Assembly (NCBI GenBank): GCA_029204225.1 | Contig: CM055095.1 | Span: forward strand, 23,665,641-23,729,640 | DNA: 64,000 nucleotides | Origin: Diphasiastrum complanatum | Taxonomy: Eukaryota; Streptophyta; Lycopodiopsida; Lycopodiales; Lycopodiaceae | Direction of reading: 5' to 3' | In this document: positions 1 to 11,166 of the stretch, piece after piece | How positions within the stretch are numbered: the first letter of the stretch is position 1 | How the letters are laid out: the number at the start of each line of letters is the position of its first letter | Position numbers and translations under genes: made by a program | The notes under the pieces: generated by a model | The model's input: the letters and a program-made list of their open reading frames with translations, nothing else | The model's database searches: none | What the model was told of the DNA's origin: nothing

Positions 1-108
1 GCCGACATCTTTACAAAGCCTCTAGATAAGGTAATGTTTGAAAGATAGAGAGCTAGCCTGGGAATCACAAGGCTACCATGCTCTGAGAGGGAGCTGAAGA
101 AACTTAGT
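1..108 (+). pseudogene. Copia polyprotein 3' end (RNase H C-terminus), truncated by the window edge
   Basis: Frame 1 reads ADIFTKPLDKVMFER, a stop, then RASLGITRLPCSERELKKL. The ADI(F/L)TKPL signature is the conserved C-terminal tail of Copia RNase H, just upstream of the 3' LTR. The in-frame TAG (codon 16) shows decay. The same tail, VADIFTKALDKGLFEKQ, appears at 62388-62469, so the two window ends carry related Copia elements. The rest of this element lies outside the window. Confidence 0.85.
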
Positions 109-162
109 GTTTCTACCCACAAAGCGCTTTTAGCTTATGAGTTCATACCTGCAAAAATACAC

Positions 163-500
163 ATGATTTCTACACATGCAGCCACCGAAGTCCCCGACTC
201 AGCCGAAGTCCCCGACCCCAACGACTTGCCAAGGCACCAGTCTCAATCCAGGTCATCGATGACACCGAAGTGGCCAAAGTGGCCAAAGTCCCCGAAGGCA
301 ACAAAGGTAGCGAAGGAAAACCCAGGCACAAGAGACCAAAGTGTTCGACGCCAACGAAGTCCCCGACGAGGACTCAACCCCATCTATGAGCAAAGCCAAA
401 AGTCGAGCCAGACGCGTCGGATGTCGAGTATGTCATCAGAGCTCGACGAGCGTGACAGTTTGAATGTCACGACTCAACCATTAAGCCCTTGTAGTTAAGT
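163..500. repeat. Low-complexity GAAGTCCCCGAC / GGCCAAAGT repeat region
   Basis: Short degenerate direct repeats built on GCCGAAGTCCCCGAC and GTGGCCAAAG run through about 178-370. A 111-codon open frame crosses them but shows no recognisable domain and follows a retrotransposon end directly, so I treat it as repeat-derived. The TGACAGTTTGAATGTCA at about 455-471 is itself nearly palindromic and could be an LTR start. Confidence 0.45.
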
Positions 501-1031
501 GAAGTAGCAAGAAATCAGACCAAAGTTTAAGTACTAGTAGTAGCTAGTCACTGGTAAGGGAGATACCTCTCTTACCTCCATGCGTTGATATGGAAAACAG
601 ACAGCACTTTCAAAGGGAATCATAAGCTGTATACTTGATTTTGTTAATATAGACAAGTAGCAGTTCCTATTGGTCTATGTGTGTGCAATCTTTGAATGTT
701 TGTGTTGCTTATTCAATTCAATGGTAGATATACTTCCGTTGTCACCTGACATTATCTATTATTCATAATTTAGCATCAGATTAGTAGTAGCTATCTGTAG
801 CTCAAAGGATATCTGATTGCGGAATGAGGCAATAGCTTTGTCTGACAGATTGGCTCTATCTGAGTGCTTATTGGTGAATCTCGACAGCTCCGACTTCGAA
901 TGATTGAAGTCTCCAACGTCCCCGACTTCCCGGATCCACAACAGATGCATCAGAGTTGTCCAGAGATCCGAAGTTGAAGGATCCACAACAGTGGCAATAG
1001 AGCTAATGACGTCAACGATCTTCACCAGTAG
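455..1031 (+). repeat. Probable LTR (LTR A) between an RNase H end and a primer-binding site
   Basis: The segment lies between a Copia RNase H C-terminus (1-108) and a tRNA-Met primer-binding site (1032-1042), which is where an LTR is expected. Its start is uncertain (TGACAGT at about 455 is one option), and no second copy was found in the window for alignment. No gene is visible in it. Confidence 0.35.
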
Positions 1032-1042
1032 TGGTATCAGAG
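1032..1042 (+). other. Primer-binding site (initiator tRNA-Met type)
   Basis: TGGTATCAGAG matches the complement of the 3' end of plant initiator tRNA-Met, the usual minus-strand primer of plant LTR retrotransposons. The plus orientation implies an LTR ending just to the left and an internal region to the right. That internal region can be only about 620 bp long, because a polypurine tract and the next LTR follow at 1657-1666. Confidence 0.6.
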
Positions 1043-1656
1043 TAACCCGATTGCTCGGCCATCGGAGATTTTCACCAATAAAGGATCATTGCTGAGGTAC
1101 GGAATAGGCAATCAATTGGTATTGTAGAAGAAATCGCGCAGTTAATCAACAGCCAATTTGCGTAAAAGATTTCTTAAAAAATCATAAAAGATTGTGAGTC
1201 AAGAAGGAAGCCAGAAAAAAGAAGTCATATGCAAGAGGAAATGAAGAAACTAAGTGCGCAACATGGCCCAGAATGCCTCCATTTTCTAGCACGTTGTTGT
1301 GTAGGAAAATGGAGACGTGCAGGACAAAAAAATATGGCCCTGATACGCGCGGATCAGAGGTTGATCTGTGCACAACAGGGCAAAACAAATTTGCCCTACA
1401 CACCTACATTTCCTTGCACGCCGGCATGCTGGAAACTGGAGATGAAACAAATTAAAGAAAAAAATACTCAAATGGTGCAAAGTTCTTAAGCTCATCAGAG
1501 ATGAAAACATCAAAGAAGCACTATCATGGATATGGTGATCTCGGATCAACATCAAACTCATTGGCTGATCTTCACACCTTTTGAACCAGCAAAGACCAAT
1601 TCAATCCATGGAGTCAAGTTCAAGATCATCATGTTTTTTTTTAACAAGCTAGTTTT
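1043..1656 (+). other. Non-coding interval between primer-binding site and polypurine tract
   Basis: No credible gene is visible. The open frames at 1182-1561 overlap on both strands and carry no domain. By position it is a very short internal region, or what is left of one after deletion. Confidence 0.4.
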
Positions 1657-1665
1657 GAGGAGGAG
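1657..1665 (+). other. Polypurine tract preceding LTR B
   Basis: GAGGAGGAG lies directly before the TGTGAAAAT start of LTR B. A purine run next to an LTR start is the plus-strand priming site of an LTR retrotransposon, here one whose body lies to the left. Confidence 0.6.
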
Positions 1666-1757
1666 TGTGAAAATTGGCAAAAGCTAACTTGATCAAACAT
1701 TGTAAATATCATAATGACTTGTACCTACTATGACTACACATGTGTGCAGCCTGTTCT
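1666..1757 (+). repeat. LTR B, left part (split by Copia-1)
   Basis: The LTR begins TGTGAAAAT right after a polypurine tract and stops at GTTCT, the duplicated target of Copia-1. The rest resumes at 11167 and ends ATTTTCACA at 11888. The outer nine bases of the two parts are perfect inverted repeats, which supports one interrupted LTR of about 814 bp. Confidence 0.75.
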
Positions 1758-2030
1758 ACTAAGAATTTGCTTCAAACAGGAACACAGATCATGCTACACA
1801 GTAACACAGACAGAAAACAATCTCCACAGCAAGCTCACATAGCAACTGTATTTCTCAAAATGAAACTACACTGTACATATAGTTCTTCACTCAGGAACCC
1901 ATGCATGACCTAGGTTGCCGTTGGTGGGATGCGTGTCCCGTCGACTTGCCTCGTGGCGAGGCCAATTGATCCTTATCGACTGATAGGACCCACAATACAG
2001 TAGCACAATGATTCTAGTTTAATTCTAACT
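1758..2030 (-). repeat. Copia-1 3' LTR
   Basis: It matches 10888-11161 along its whole length (for example GCAAGCTCACATAGCAA and TTGCCTCGTGGCGAGGCCAA). The inner edge is the polypurine tract AAGGGAGAGAG on the minus strand. The ends are TAGAATT...AATTCTAA-like inverted repeats rather than clean TG...CA. Confidence 0.85.
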
Positions 2031-2040
2031 CTCTCCCTTA
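2029..2040 (-). other. Copia-1 polypurine tract
   Basis: On the minus strand TAAGGGAGAGAG directly precedes the 3' LTR start (TTAGAATTAAA), the expected plus-strand primer position. Confidence 0.7.
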
Positions 2041-2129
2041 AAGTAGAGTCTACTTTTTATACAGTCATATACATAGCTTTAAAGTCAACAAACTTTAAGT
2101 ACAGAAAGCTTTGATCTAAACTTATCAAA

Positions 2130-3559
2130 CTTTTCTCTAACAAGTGGCTTAGTAAAAATATCAGCTAGTTGTTCTTCCGTACTAATGAACAACATGAATT
2201 TCACAACTCAGCAGCCTCTCACATATAAAGTGATATTGAATCTCAATGTGTTTGGTTCTCGCATGGAACACTGGATTCTTTGCTAGCCGAATGCCACTCT
2301 GACTATCGTTTTGTATAGTTGTGGGATTTTTTTGCTTCATGCCAACTTCTTCCAATTAGATTTGTCTCAACCATATAGCTTCTTGTGCTGCACTACACAT
2401 TGCCTTATACTCTGCTTCTGTGGTGGATAGAGCAATTGTACTTTACTTCTTACTAGACCAGGAAAAGCAACTGCCACAAAGCTGGAATACATACCATGTG
2501 GTGGATCTACGATCATCATAGTCACCTCTCCGATCCGCATCCACATAGCCACACAACTCAAGTAAACCCTCATGCTTCCTGTAAATCAAGCCATAATATG
2601 AAGTGCCTTTGACATACGCAAAATGCGCTTAGTTGTCTTCCAATGCGTTTATGTAGGTGTTGCCATAAACTGATTTACAATACCATCAACATAACATATA
2701 TCTGCTTTAGTCGTGGTAAGGTAAATCAAGCTCCCTACTACCTATACAATGTAGCGTCAAATGGCTGTGACTCATCAAGCTTAGAAAGCCTTTTACCTGG
2801 TTCAATAGGAATGTTCACTGGTTTGCAATCCTGCAACCTGAACCTGTGCAGCAACTCTTTGATATACTTCACCTGTGTTAAACTCACTTCGTGTCCTTTT
2901 TGCCACACCTCTACTCCAAGGCAATAATGCATCAGGCTGAGATCTGTCATCTCGAATTGTTCCATGAGATCTTTCTTGATCATATCTATCATCTCTTGAT
3001 TATTTCCTGTAATAATCAAGTCGTCAACATAAAGTGCAATCAAAGCAACTATACCATCAAAGCATAAGACATATAGATTTGGATCATAATGTGTTCTCAC
3101 CATTCCCTTTGAACGAAAGTAGACATCAATCCTGCTATACCACGCATGTGGTGCCTGTTTAAGACCGTAAAGCGCTTTCTTCAAGCGACATACTTTATTT
3201 TCCTATCCCTTCGCTACAAAGCCTTCAGGTTGATCCATGAACACCTCTTCTTCTAACTCACCATTTAGAAAAACCGATTTCACATCCATCTGATGCAAAG
3301 GCCAAGCAAAATGTGAAGCTAAAGCAACAAGTAGACGTAGAGTATTCCACTTACATACTGGCGCAAAGGTCTCCTCATAGTCGATGCCTTTACTTTGTGC
3401 ATACCCTTTGATCACCAATCTTGCCTTGTGCTTTGCTATACTTCCATCTGCATGGTACTTAGTCTTGTATACTTATTTGCAACCAATGGGTTTCTTGCTA
3501 ACTGGTGGTTCTACTAAGTCCCATGTGCTATGCTTAGCAATTGACTCCATCTCCTCTCC
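2130..3559 (-). pseudogene. Copia-1 reverse transcriptase and RNase H, broken
   Basis: After the nested insertion, translation resumes with EEMESIAKHSTWDLVEPP and goes through KGYAQSKGIDYEETFAPV (RT core), a TAG stop near 3202, then KALYGLKQAPHAWYSR and the catalytic YVDD box at about 3020-3031. The RT end HYCLGVEVW is intact. Another stop near 2738 precedes the RNase H part, in which YLTTTKADICYV and ALSTTEAEYKAMCSAAQEA can be read only by changing frame. The Copia domain order IN-RT-RNase H is kept, but several stops and frameshifts make it non-functional. Confidence 0.85.
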
Positions 3560-3564
3560 CATGG

Positions 3565-4536
3565 TGTAGCGCAGGTATCCCAAAGGGAGCCGGGAACCAC
3601 GACTTAGCTTCCCAGCCTTCAACTCTTGCCATCCAAACCCACTTGACATACAAGCAGCCAACTCGCCAACAACAATCAGAACCAACTTGAAGTTCGAAAA
3701 CCAACATTGAGATCCTACCTGGCGCCATGCTAGATCAGAGGTTTCGATGTGGGTGACTTCCCTCCAAGCAAGCCATCTGACATACATCAAACTTAACCAA
3801 CTCGAAGCTTCGTTACAAATGAGTAACATCCATTCCAAGCAAGTCGTCTGACTTACATCAGACTTAACCAACTGAAAGCTTCATCACAAGCGCTGGAAGC
3901 CAACCTGGCGCCACGCCAAACTGGACAGCCATAAACAGGTAACTTCTACCCAAGCAAGCCATCCAACTCAGCCAACAGGTTAGAGCTCATTCCCCAAGAG
4001 CTTAATCCATTCATGTTCATGCAGGGAACACTCAGAACCACAAGCTGCGACAGATGATAAATTTGAAAAGATTACATTTCAAGCGCTCACCCTAGACTTC
4101 AGGGCGCTGGCATGCCAAGGCGGGCGCCAAGACAACATTCCAGCAAGGGAGGCTGAGACTTGGTTGGAGCTCGTCCTGAGTTGCAACCCGCACTCCCCTA
4201 TAGTATTGGTGGGATTCGCCACCTCCCCTCATACCAAGTACTCTACCCAGGCTGGTAAAGCACATTTTCTCTCTCTAGAAAGTCATTTTCTCTCTCTAGA
4301 ATTTATTGATGCCCAGGCTTCCTTTAATCATGCCCAGATCATGTGAGGTGATTCCACATCGATCTGAGCTCTTTGGACTTCGCTAGAACCGATCAAAGAT
4401 TTTCAGCCATAGGAATTTGACGTCGACTGGACTCTGGTCACAATGGCGCTGGGAGCAGCAGTGGCGCTGCTGGCGCCGGGGCAATGTTTGTGCTAGTGGC
4501 ACCGGAAGTAAATCTTGTAAAGGTAGCTTTACAGCA
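3565..4536 (-). repeat. Element N 3' LTR (full length, 972 bp)
   Basis: It runs from TGTAGCG at the target duplication to ACAGCA beside the polypurine tract. Bases 3746-4536 match 6249-7093 closely. The first 181 bases have no counterpart at the other end. It holds short TCTCTCTCTAGAA repeats at about 4267-4300. Confidence 0.7.
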
Positions 4537-6248
4537 TCCACCCCACCTTTATAAAATTTGATGTCCTCATCAGATGTCAGATTAAAGTAAAGGTGTCTCC
4601 CAATTAAAAATAACTATACATTTAAGCTACTTGGCACAGTACTCAATTTACTGGCCACTTTTTATTAACATGGTAACTGGCACACCACAAGCCGGAGGCT
4701 CAGCTCTTTGTATTGAAAAATTACATAGCTTGAAAATATCACTTTGTTTGGGAAAAGCGTAAATTTCATATCGCTTACGTAAAACCCAAAAACCTTATTA
4801 ACTGGTGACAAAGGCTTTTCTTGTGAAATGTTCGCCCCTGTCGCTTCTGTCTTTTTGACTTTGAAACTCCTTTGCACTCCTGATTTGTCTTTGATGCACT
4901 TTGTGTTGAGCTCCCTGAGCTCCAGATTTGATCAGTTCCGCACAGGTATCATGGCTCCTTGAGCCAAAGGATTTATCGTTTGATTGCCCACTTTATGGTC
5001 CACTCTGTGCCTTGTTGCTTTTGCACATTGATTTCTCTCCTTGTCCCAGCCTGATCTTGATACTTTTCCTTTTTGGCTCTTTAAGGTAGGCAAAGATTGA
5101 GTGCTCCGCAACGCACCTCTCACTTAGCTTGAAGTAGTTGTCTTTGAATCAGCCCAAATGTAACCGTTGACCTCGTGGAGAGCCAAGGGGTCACACCAGT
5201 TTGATCCGCATACGAACTATCTCTTCGAGTTTGTTTGAAGCACCATGTCTGTCGCACAAAACTTGACTTTCACAATTTTATCACTGGTCAGCTGCCTCAC
5301 AGTCAAAACATGAAGTGTACATCTAGCTTGGCTTCAAGAAGCTCTCTTTGAATCAGACATATGCATCCAGAGTTTGCACTAGTCCGATTTCAATACGAAC
5401 TGTCCCATAGCGTCCGTTCGAAGTACCAAGTCTGCAAGACTCAACTTTCACAGTTCCTTCGTTGATCAGCTGCACGTAACACAAATCAGTGTACTCATTA
5501 TGTCTCCTCATCATTGCTGGTCTAGAGAAAGCCTATAACAAGCTTTCATTTCCACAACAAAAACTTGTCAACTCATTAGGTCCAAAGTTTGTCAGTCTCC
5601 TCGTGTGAGTATGGCTAAGTCACCTTGAATTTGCCCCCGTTTTGATTAACTTTCATTCAAATTCGCCCCAAGAGAGAGGTGTGTGTGATAGTTCCCCTCC
5701 ACTTATAAAATCAGTTGACCGGACTTAGAGTAGAGTTCCCAGACAAAGAAGTCTTTCCAACACTTTGCTTCCCATCCGCTAGGATTATGGCTTGATCCAA
5801 CTTGTTGCCAATCTCTGAAGATGATCCTAGTTTTTTCTCCTTTGAGGAAAAACCCAACTGATACTGGATATCACCCATGCTCAGTGAGTTTCAGTTCCGA
5901 AGGTAGCCATCCCAAATGAAGACCAGCTGCTCCATAGAAGATCTCCCCTGAAATTGTCCTTTCCAACTTTTGACTTCATGCTTGTGTTTGGTGGGCATTG
6001 TCGCAAATGAAACTAACCCAAGTAACAGGCTAGCCATCCATCCTTTGCAAACATCGAGTCATTTCGTTGCCGTTCATGTGCTAGTAGTTGAACTGCAAAT
6101 CCGCCCCACAGATTCTGTAGTCCATTTTGTTTGATGGTATCAGCCTTCAAAAGAAAGGTTCCTTCTCGAGCCATCAGCTCCTTGTATCACAAGCAATCAT
6201 GCAAATCAGACAAAGCATGAGTACTAAGACTCACCACGAATGGGTCCT
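4537..6248 (-). other. Interior of element N, no coding sequence seen
   Basis: Starts with the polypurine tract (4537-4551, minus strand). No gag or pol motif is visible on either strand. Two diverged copies of a ~190-bp block (around 5190-5290 and 5360-5475) share ATACGAACT, GAAG(C/T)ACCA and GACTTTCACA-like words. TGGTATCAGCC at 6134 is on the wrong strand and in the wrong place for this element's primer site. Confidence 0.5.
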
Positions 6249-7093
6249 GATGTGGGTGACTTCTCTCCAAGCAAGTCGTCCGACATACATCAAACTTAAC
6301 CAACTCGAAGCTTCGTTACAAACGAGTAACATCCATTCCAAGCAAGTCGTCTGACTTCCATCAGACTTAAGCAACTGAAAGCTTCGTCACGAGCGCTGGA
6401 AGCCAACCTAGCACCACGCCAGACTGGACAGCCATAAACAGGTAACTTCCACCCAAGCAAGCCATCCAACTCAGCCAACAGGTTAGAGCTCGTTCCCCAT
6501 GAGCTTAACTCATTCACATTCATGCAAGGAACACTCAAAACCACGAGCCGCGACAGATGATAAATCTGAGAAGGTTACATTTCAAGTGTGTGACCGACCC
6601 TAGTCTCCGGGGTGCTGGCATTGGCATGCCAAGACGGGTGTCAGGACAACATTCCAGCAAGGGAGGCTGAGACTTGGTTGGAGCTCGTCCTGAGTTGCAA
6701 CCCGCACTCCCCTATAGTATTGGTGGGATTCGCCACCTCCCCTCATACCAAGTACTCTACCCAGGCTGGTAAAGCATGTTTTCTCTCTCTAGGATTTTCT
6801 CTCTCTAGAAAGTCATTTTATATCTCTAGATTTTACTGATCCATAGGCTTCCTTTAATCATGCCTAGATCGTGTGAGGTGATTCCACATCGATCTGAGCT
6901 CTCTGGACTTCGCTAGAACCGATCAAAGATTTTCAGCCATAGGAACTTGGCACCGGCTGGATTCTGGTCACAGTTGCGCCGGGAGCGGGGCCGGCACCGA
7001 CGACGTCGGGAGCAGCAGTGGCGCTGCTGGTGCCGGGGCAATGCTTGCGCCAGTGGGGCCGGAAGTACAGCTTGTAAAGGTAGCTTTACAACA
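6249..7093 (-). repeat. Element N 5' LTR, lacking its inner ~180 bp
   Basis: It matches 3746-4536, with a longer GC-rich stretch near 6960-7040 (an extra ~30 bp of GCCGGGAGC-type sequence) and an additional TCTCTCTAGGA repeat. The part matching 3565-3745, plus the adjoining primer-binding site, is missing, which points to an internal deletion. Confidence 0.7.
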
Positions 7094-7098
7094 CATGG

Positions 7099-9634
7099 CC
7101 TTGACCCAAATGTCATCATCCTTCACTCCACCATAAGTCAAAGGCTCTTTATTTTCATTAATACTAGATAAGAGAGCATAATTTGCTTTATATCTTTCAG
7201 GTTGTGTCTTCTCTCTTATTGATCTTCGTAGCTCTCCCTGACTAGATGATCCTGGAAAGTCATCCATGTCGTGGCCCTCCAACAATCTCTCGAACCACTT
7301 AGGGAGCTTCCTGTCAGGTGATCGGCTTCCTAGTGAAAATGTATCCCACGGTACATCTTTCTCCTTGCATTTGTGACCTGCAACTTCAATCCTTCTTGCA
7401 CCAAAAGGTTTATCTCTACCTCTCCAACCTGCCTCTTGAGGTTGAGTAGTAGTATCTTGAGATGTATCCTCCTGTCCATCACTTAGAAAGTCAATAAATG
7501 GATCATCATCAGGAGGTATCCTCACTATACCATCTTTCCCACTGGATGTGTCTATCTTCTCAGCATCCTCGTCTTCATACATCTTGGATTCATCAAAGAT
7601 GACATCACGGCTTACATGGATTTTGTTTTCTACTGGATCAAAACATCTATAGCCCTTCACACGATCATCATATCCTAGGAATATACACTTGATAGCTTTC
7701 ACATCAAGTTTACGTCTCTCTTCCTTAGGAATTTGTACAAAGGCCTTACATCCAAAGATTCGCAAGTGGTTCACCTTTGGCTTTTTCTTCGTGAATGCCT
7801 CCGCAGATGTTATCTTTGGTACGGCAATGGTAGGACTTCTATTTTGAAGATAGACTATCGTACTGCATGCTTCTGACCAAAAATCTTTTGGTAGTTTCAT
7901 CTCAGCTAGCATAGATCTGGCACTTTCTACAATCGTACGATTCTTGCGCTCAGCTACACCATTGAGAACAGGAGTATGAGCTTGCGTAACTTGTCTTTGA
8001 TCCCACATTGATCACAAAGATCATTGAAGTCGTTAGACTTGTACTCACCTCCACTATCTGATCTTCCTACTTGTCTGATTTTCGACCAATGCTTTGAAGC
8101 TCTTGAAATTGTCAAATGCATCTGATTTCTTCTTCAAGAATTAAATCCACGTCTTACGTGACATATCATCAGTAAAGGTCATGAAATAGAAGGCTTTACC
8201 TAGGGACATAGTCCTCATAGGCCCGCATAAATCTGTATGGATCAAATCCAGAATGTTCTTTGCCCTTGGAACACCACCTTTATTGAACTTCTCTCGATGT
8301 TGCTTCCCATATACACATGATTCGCAATCGATTTCAAGTGGTCTTCTATCATCATTTCCAATTTCCTCATCAAACTGAGGCTTCCTAAGTTCAAGTGAAC
8401 AAGCCTCTTATGCCACAATTCAGTTTGCAATGGAATGGATGAGACAAGTCCATGTTGCTCCTTGATTGTAGCATTCAACCTGTACAATTTAGTATTGGGC
8501 TCCCTTATTCCATCCACAATAACTTTGAACTTTTGGTTCACATCCTTAACAAAGAAACGATCATGGGCAAATTCTACTTTCAACTGTTGATCAGTAATGA
8601 CTCCAACAGAAAGTAGATTTTTCTTCAAACTTGGTACATAAAGTACCTCCCTGATCATCCTGCTTCTGCCATCAGGTAGTTGGATTGAAACGGTGCCTAT
8701 CCCCTTGATTTTGCACACATTACCATTTGCTTGTGAAACGAACGTTCCATTATCCAACACTTTCAAACTACTGAACCAATCCTTGTTACCTGTCATGTGT
8801 CTTGTGGCTCCCGAGTCAATATACCACACTTGATCATCTTGATTAGATGACAATGTTGATATGAAGATGCTAGAGTCTTCAATCTCACCCTCATCGACAA
8901 GGTTACCTGCTTGCGTTCGTTTCCCCTTGTCTTGTTCCGCTAAAAATTTTCGACATTCACTCTTCCAATGGCCCTTTTTACCGCAATGGAGGCACTTGCC
9001 TTTCTTCTTGCTCTTGCTGAAAGATCCCTCATCCTCTTGAGTCTTGGCAAATTGTTGTTTAGACTTCTTCTTGCCCTTGCCCTTGCCTTGTTTTTGGCGT
9101 GTCGTAAGTGCCTAATCGTCAGTATTTTGACGTCTAGCTTTCAACATTTCTCGCCACTGCGCTTCCTGCATCAAGATTCCTATGAGCTTGTCAAAGGTTG
9201 GCAATGTTTCTCTTGATGCTATTCTGCTCACAAACATCTGATAGGGTTCTTCAATGCCGCACAATGCATTGTGCACCAGCTCCACATCACGTATGCGCTC
9301 ACCAATAGAATGCGGTTCATCCCTCATTGTCTTGATTCTGGTCATATAAGTCTGAATGTGCTCTCCTTGCTCCATACGGGCACTATTAAGTTTTGACTTC
9401 AGAAACATGATTCTTGATGGATTTGACGTCTCGAACTGCTCCTTTAGCATATCTCATGTCTGTCTAGGTGTAACAACATCACAAATGTGGGTAGTGATGT
9501 GGCCTTCTCTCATCACCTGTGATGACATCCCACACGTCTTTCTCCATCAATATATTTTTCATTTTGAATTTCCACACTGCATAGTTGGAAATCCCGTCCA
9601 ATTTGCTACTTTCACTCAAAATGGACTCTCCCAT
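7099..9634 (-). pseudogene. Copia-1 gag, protease, integrase and start of RT, broken
   Basis: The gag ATG at 9634 starts MGESIL, as in Copia-2. About 100 bp of gag is deleted near 9500, and CAG is mutated to TAG at 9112-9114. Then follow a CCHC zinc knuckle (CLHCGKKGHWKSEC, about 8990-8950), the protease motif WYIDSGATRHMT (about 8825-8790), the pre-integrase HKRLVHLNLGSLS and a frameshift near 8330. The integrase region contains TQAHTPVLNGVAERKNR and GCKAFVQIPKEERRKLD; GYDDRVKGYRCFDP leads into the linker and RT start. The frame ends at IWVKAM, where element N is inserted. The stop, deletion and frameshifts rule out function. Confidence 0.85.
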
Positions 9635-10874
9635 GTTTGTCATCGCAAAACTGCTTGAAACTTCTGCCGTAGGCTAATAGTAGTATGCCGAGGCCAACTG
9701 TGATGTCAAAAGTAAAAAAAAATGCCCTGCACTTTTTTCCTTACCAGGACACCCGCCGCTTTTCCACCAAATTAAAAGCCAAATCGGCGTCGCCTTCCAA
9801 AATGCACTTTGTCGTCAACTCCCAACTACGTGCCCAATGGAATGGTGAAATCACTTTTGGCGCACTCCGAACACTTTCTCCGCTGCAATCACTCTGTTTT
9901 TCTGTACTGTACTTGTAGGTACAGTCCGGGTGCCCTTTGTTTGGAGTCCGTAGCCCTTCATTTGGGTCAAAACAGATAAAGGAGACACAATTAAGGGCTT
10001 TCGCACTTTTTGAACTAATTCTTCAGTTTAAAGAGACTTCAACTTTCAGTGAATTTAGACCCAACTCAACCCTCTTCTCTCCCCATCTAATGACCGATTT
10101 AGATCTTATGGTGGGTACTCATCCTGAGTAGCATGATCTCTACCATTGATCTTGAACATGCTTGATCCAATGGTCAAAACCAAATCTGTGCGCTAAGTTG
10201 GAACCCTGCAGCCGCTACACACCTGGAGACGCTGCCTCTCCACTCACGATGGTCGCGCGCGAGCCTCCCGTGGCTCCTCCTCCTCTTCCTATGTTCTCAC
10301 CTGAAAGCTTTGGATATGGCTGCTGTTTGAGATCTGATCCAGCTCCCTTACTGTCTCGCGGCTACACACGGCCTTCTGGTTGCTATTGCACACTGCTAGC
10401 GCGCCCTCCAACAAGCTATTACAGCAACAAAAACAGTTGAATTAAAGAGAAATCCACGTTTTTGAGCTTTCAAATCCTAGGCCAGGATTTTTCTCTAGAA
10501 ACTGATCTTGGCTTCATGTTCACAGTTCTCTGATAGGCCAATCCTCTTCCTCTGAGGTCTCCTACTACTAGGAGTGTGATGATTCAAACCGTTCTCAAAA
10601 TGGTGTCCGTTTGAATGCACACTGACTGCAAACACCAAGTAGCCTTCCTTCGGAATTTCAAAATTCCGTTTGCTAAGGTTATGATTCAGCCGACAACTCT
10701 TGTCTCTGAATCCTCACACAGTCTCAAGCCCAACAAGCTTCTGTGTGTTGGACTCTGTGCACCAGTGCTTCACTTTCTGTCTACAACCTGTCGTAAAACC
10801 CGACCTCTTAAAAGACTGTACTTCTCCCGAAGCTCTCTTCAACGATGACACTGTACTGTGTATACTCCCTGTAC
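9635..10874 (-). other. Copia-1 untranslated leader
   Basis: About 1.24 kb separates the primer-binding site from the gag ATG. No gene is seen. On the minus strand the block around 9900-9990 (GGACTCCAAACAAAGGGCAC, GTACAGTACAGAAAAAC) is alignable with the Copia-2 leader at 17950-18060, showing that both belong to one family. Confidence 0.65.
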
Positions 10875-10887
10875 GGCTCTGATACCA
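10875..10887 (-). other. Copia-1 primer-binding site
   Basis: The minus strand reads TGGTATCAGAGCC directly after the 5' LTR, complementary to initiator tRNA-Met. Confidence 0.85.
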
Positions 10888-11161
10888 ACTTAGAATTTGC
10901 TTCGAACAGGAACACAGATCATGCTACATAGTAACACAGATAGAAAACACTCTCCACAACAAGCTCACATAGCAATTGTATTTCTCAAAATGAAATTACA
11001 CTGTACATATAGTTCTTCAGTCAGACAACTCATGCATGACCCAGGTTGTCGTTGGCGGGACGCGTGTCCCATCGACTTGCCTCGTGGCGAGGCCAACTGA
11101 TTCTTATCAACTGATAGGATCCACAGTACAGTAGCACAATGATTCTACTTTAATTCTAATT
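10888..11161 (-). repeat. Copia-1 5' LTR
   Basis: It aligns with 1758-2030 over its full length. The inner edge meets the primer-binding site and the outer edge meets the GTTCT target duplication. Confidence 0.85.
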
Positions 11162-11166
11162 GTTCT

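Larger units (their letters stand above)
3565..7093 (-). mobile_element. Element N: non-coding LTR retrotransposon nested in Copia-1 RT
   Basis: Perfect 5-bp duplications of CATGG (3560-3564 and 7094-7098) flank a 3529-bp insert that begins TGTAGCG and ends TTACAACA. Removing it rejoins Copia-1 as IWVKAM to EEMESIAKHS. Direct repeats at 3746-4536 and 6249-7093 are its LTRs. The AAAGGTGGGGTGGA tract beside the left LTR on the minus strand is a polypurine tract, so the element points left. The ~1.7-kb interior has no retroviral domain, like a large non-autonomous (LARD-type) element. Confidence 0.8.
1758..11161 (-). mobile_element. Copia-1, degenerate Ty1/Copia retrotransposon with both LTRs
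   Basis: Two direct repeats of about 272 bp (1758-2030 and 10888-11161) bracket gag, protease, integrase, reverse transcriptase and RNase H on the minus strand. Next to the right LTR is a primer-binding site (10875-10887); next to the left LTR is a polypurine tract. GTTCT at 1753-1757 and 11162-11166 is a perfect 5-bp target-site duplication. By eye the LTRs differ at roughly 23 positions. The element is inserted in LTR B and is itself interrupted by element N (3565-7093). Copia-2 at 17460-20565 belongs to the same gag-integrase family in the opposite orientation. Confidence 0.9.

Noticed and set aside
6134-6144. TGGTATCAGCC as primer-binding site of element N
   Set aside because: It is on the plus strand inside the element, whereas the polypurine tract shows that N points left; it is also not next to an LTR.
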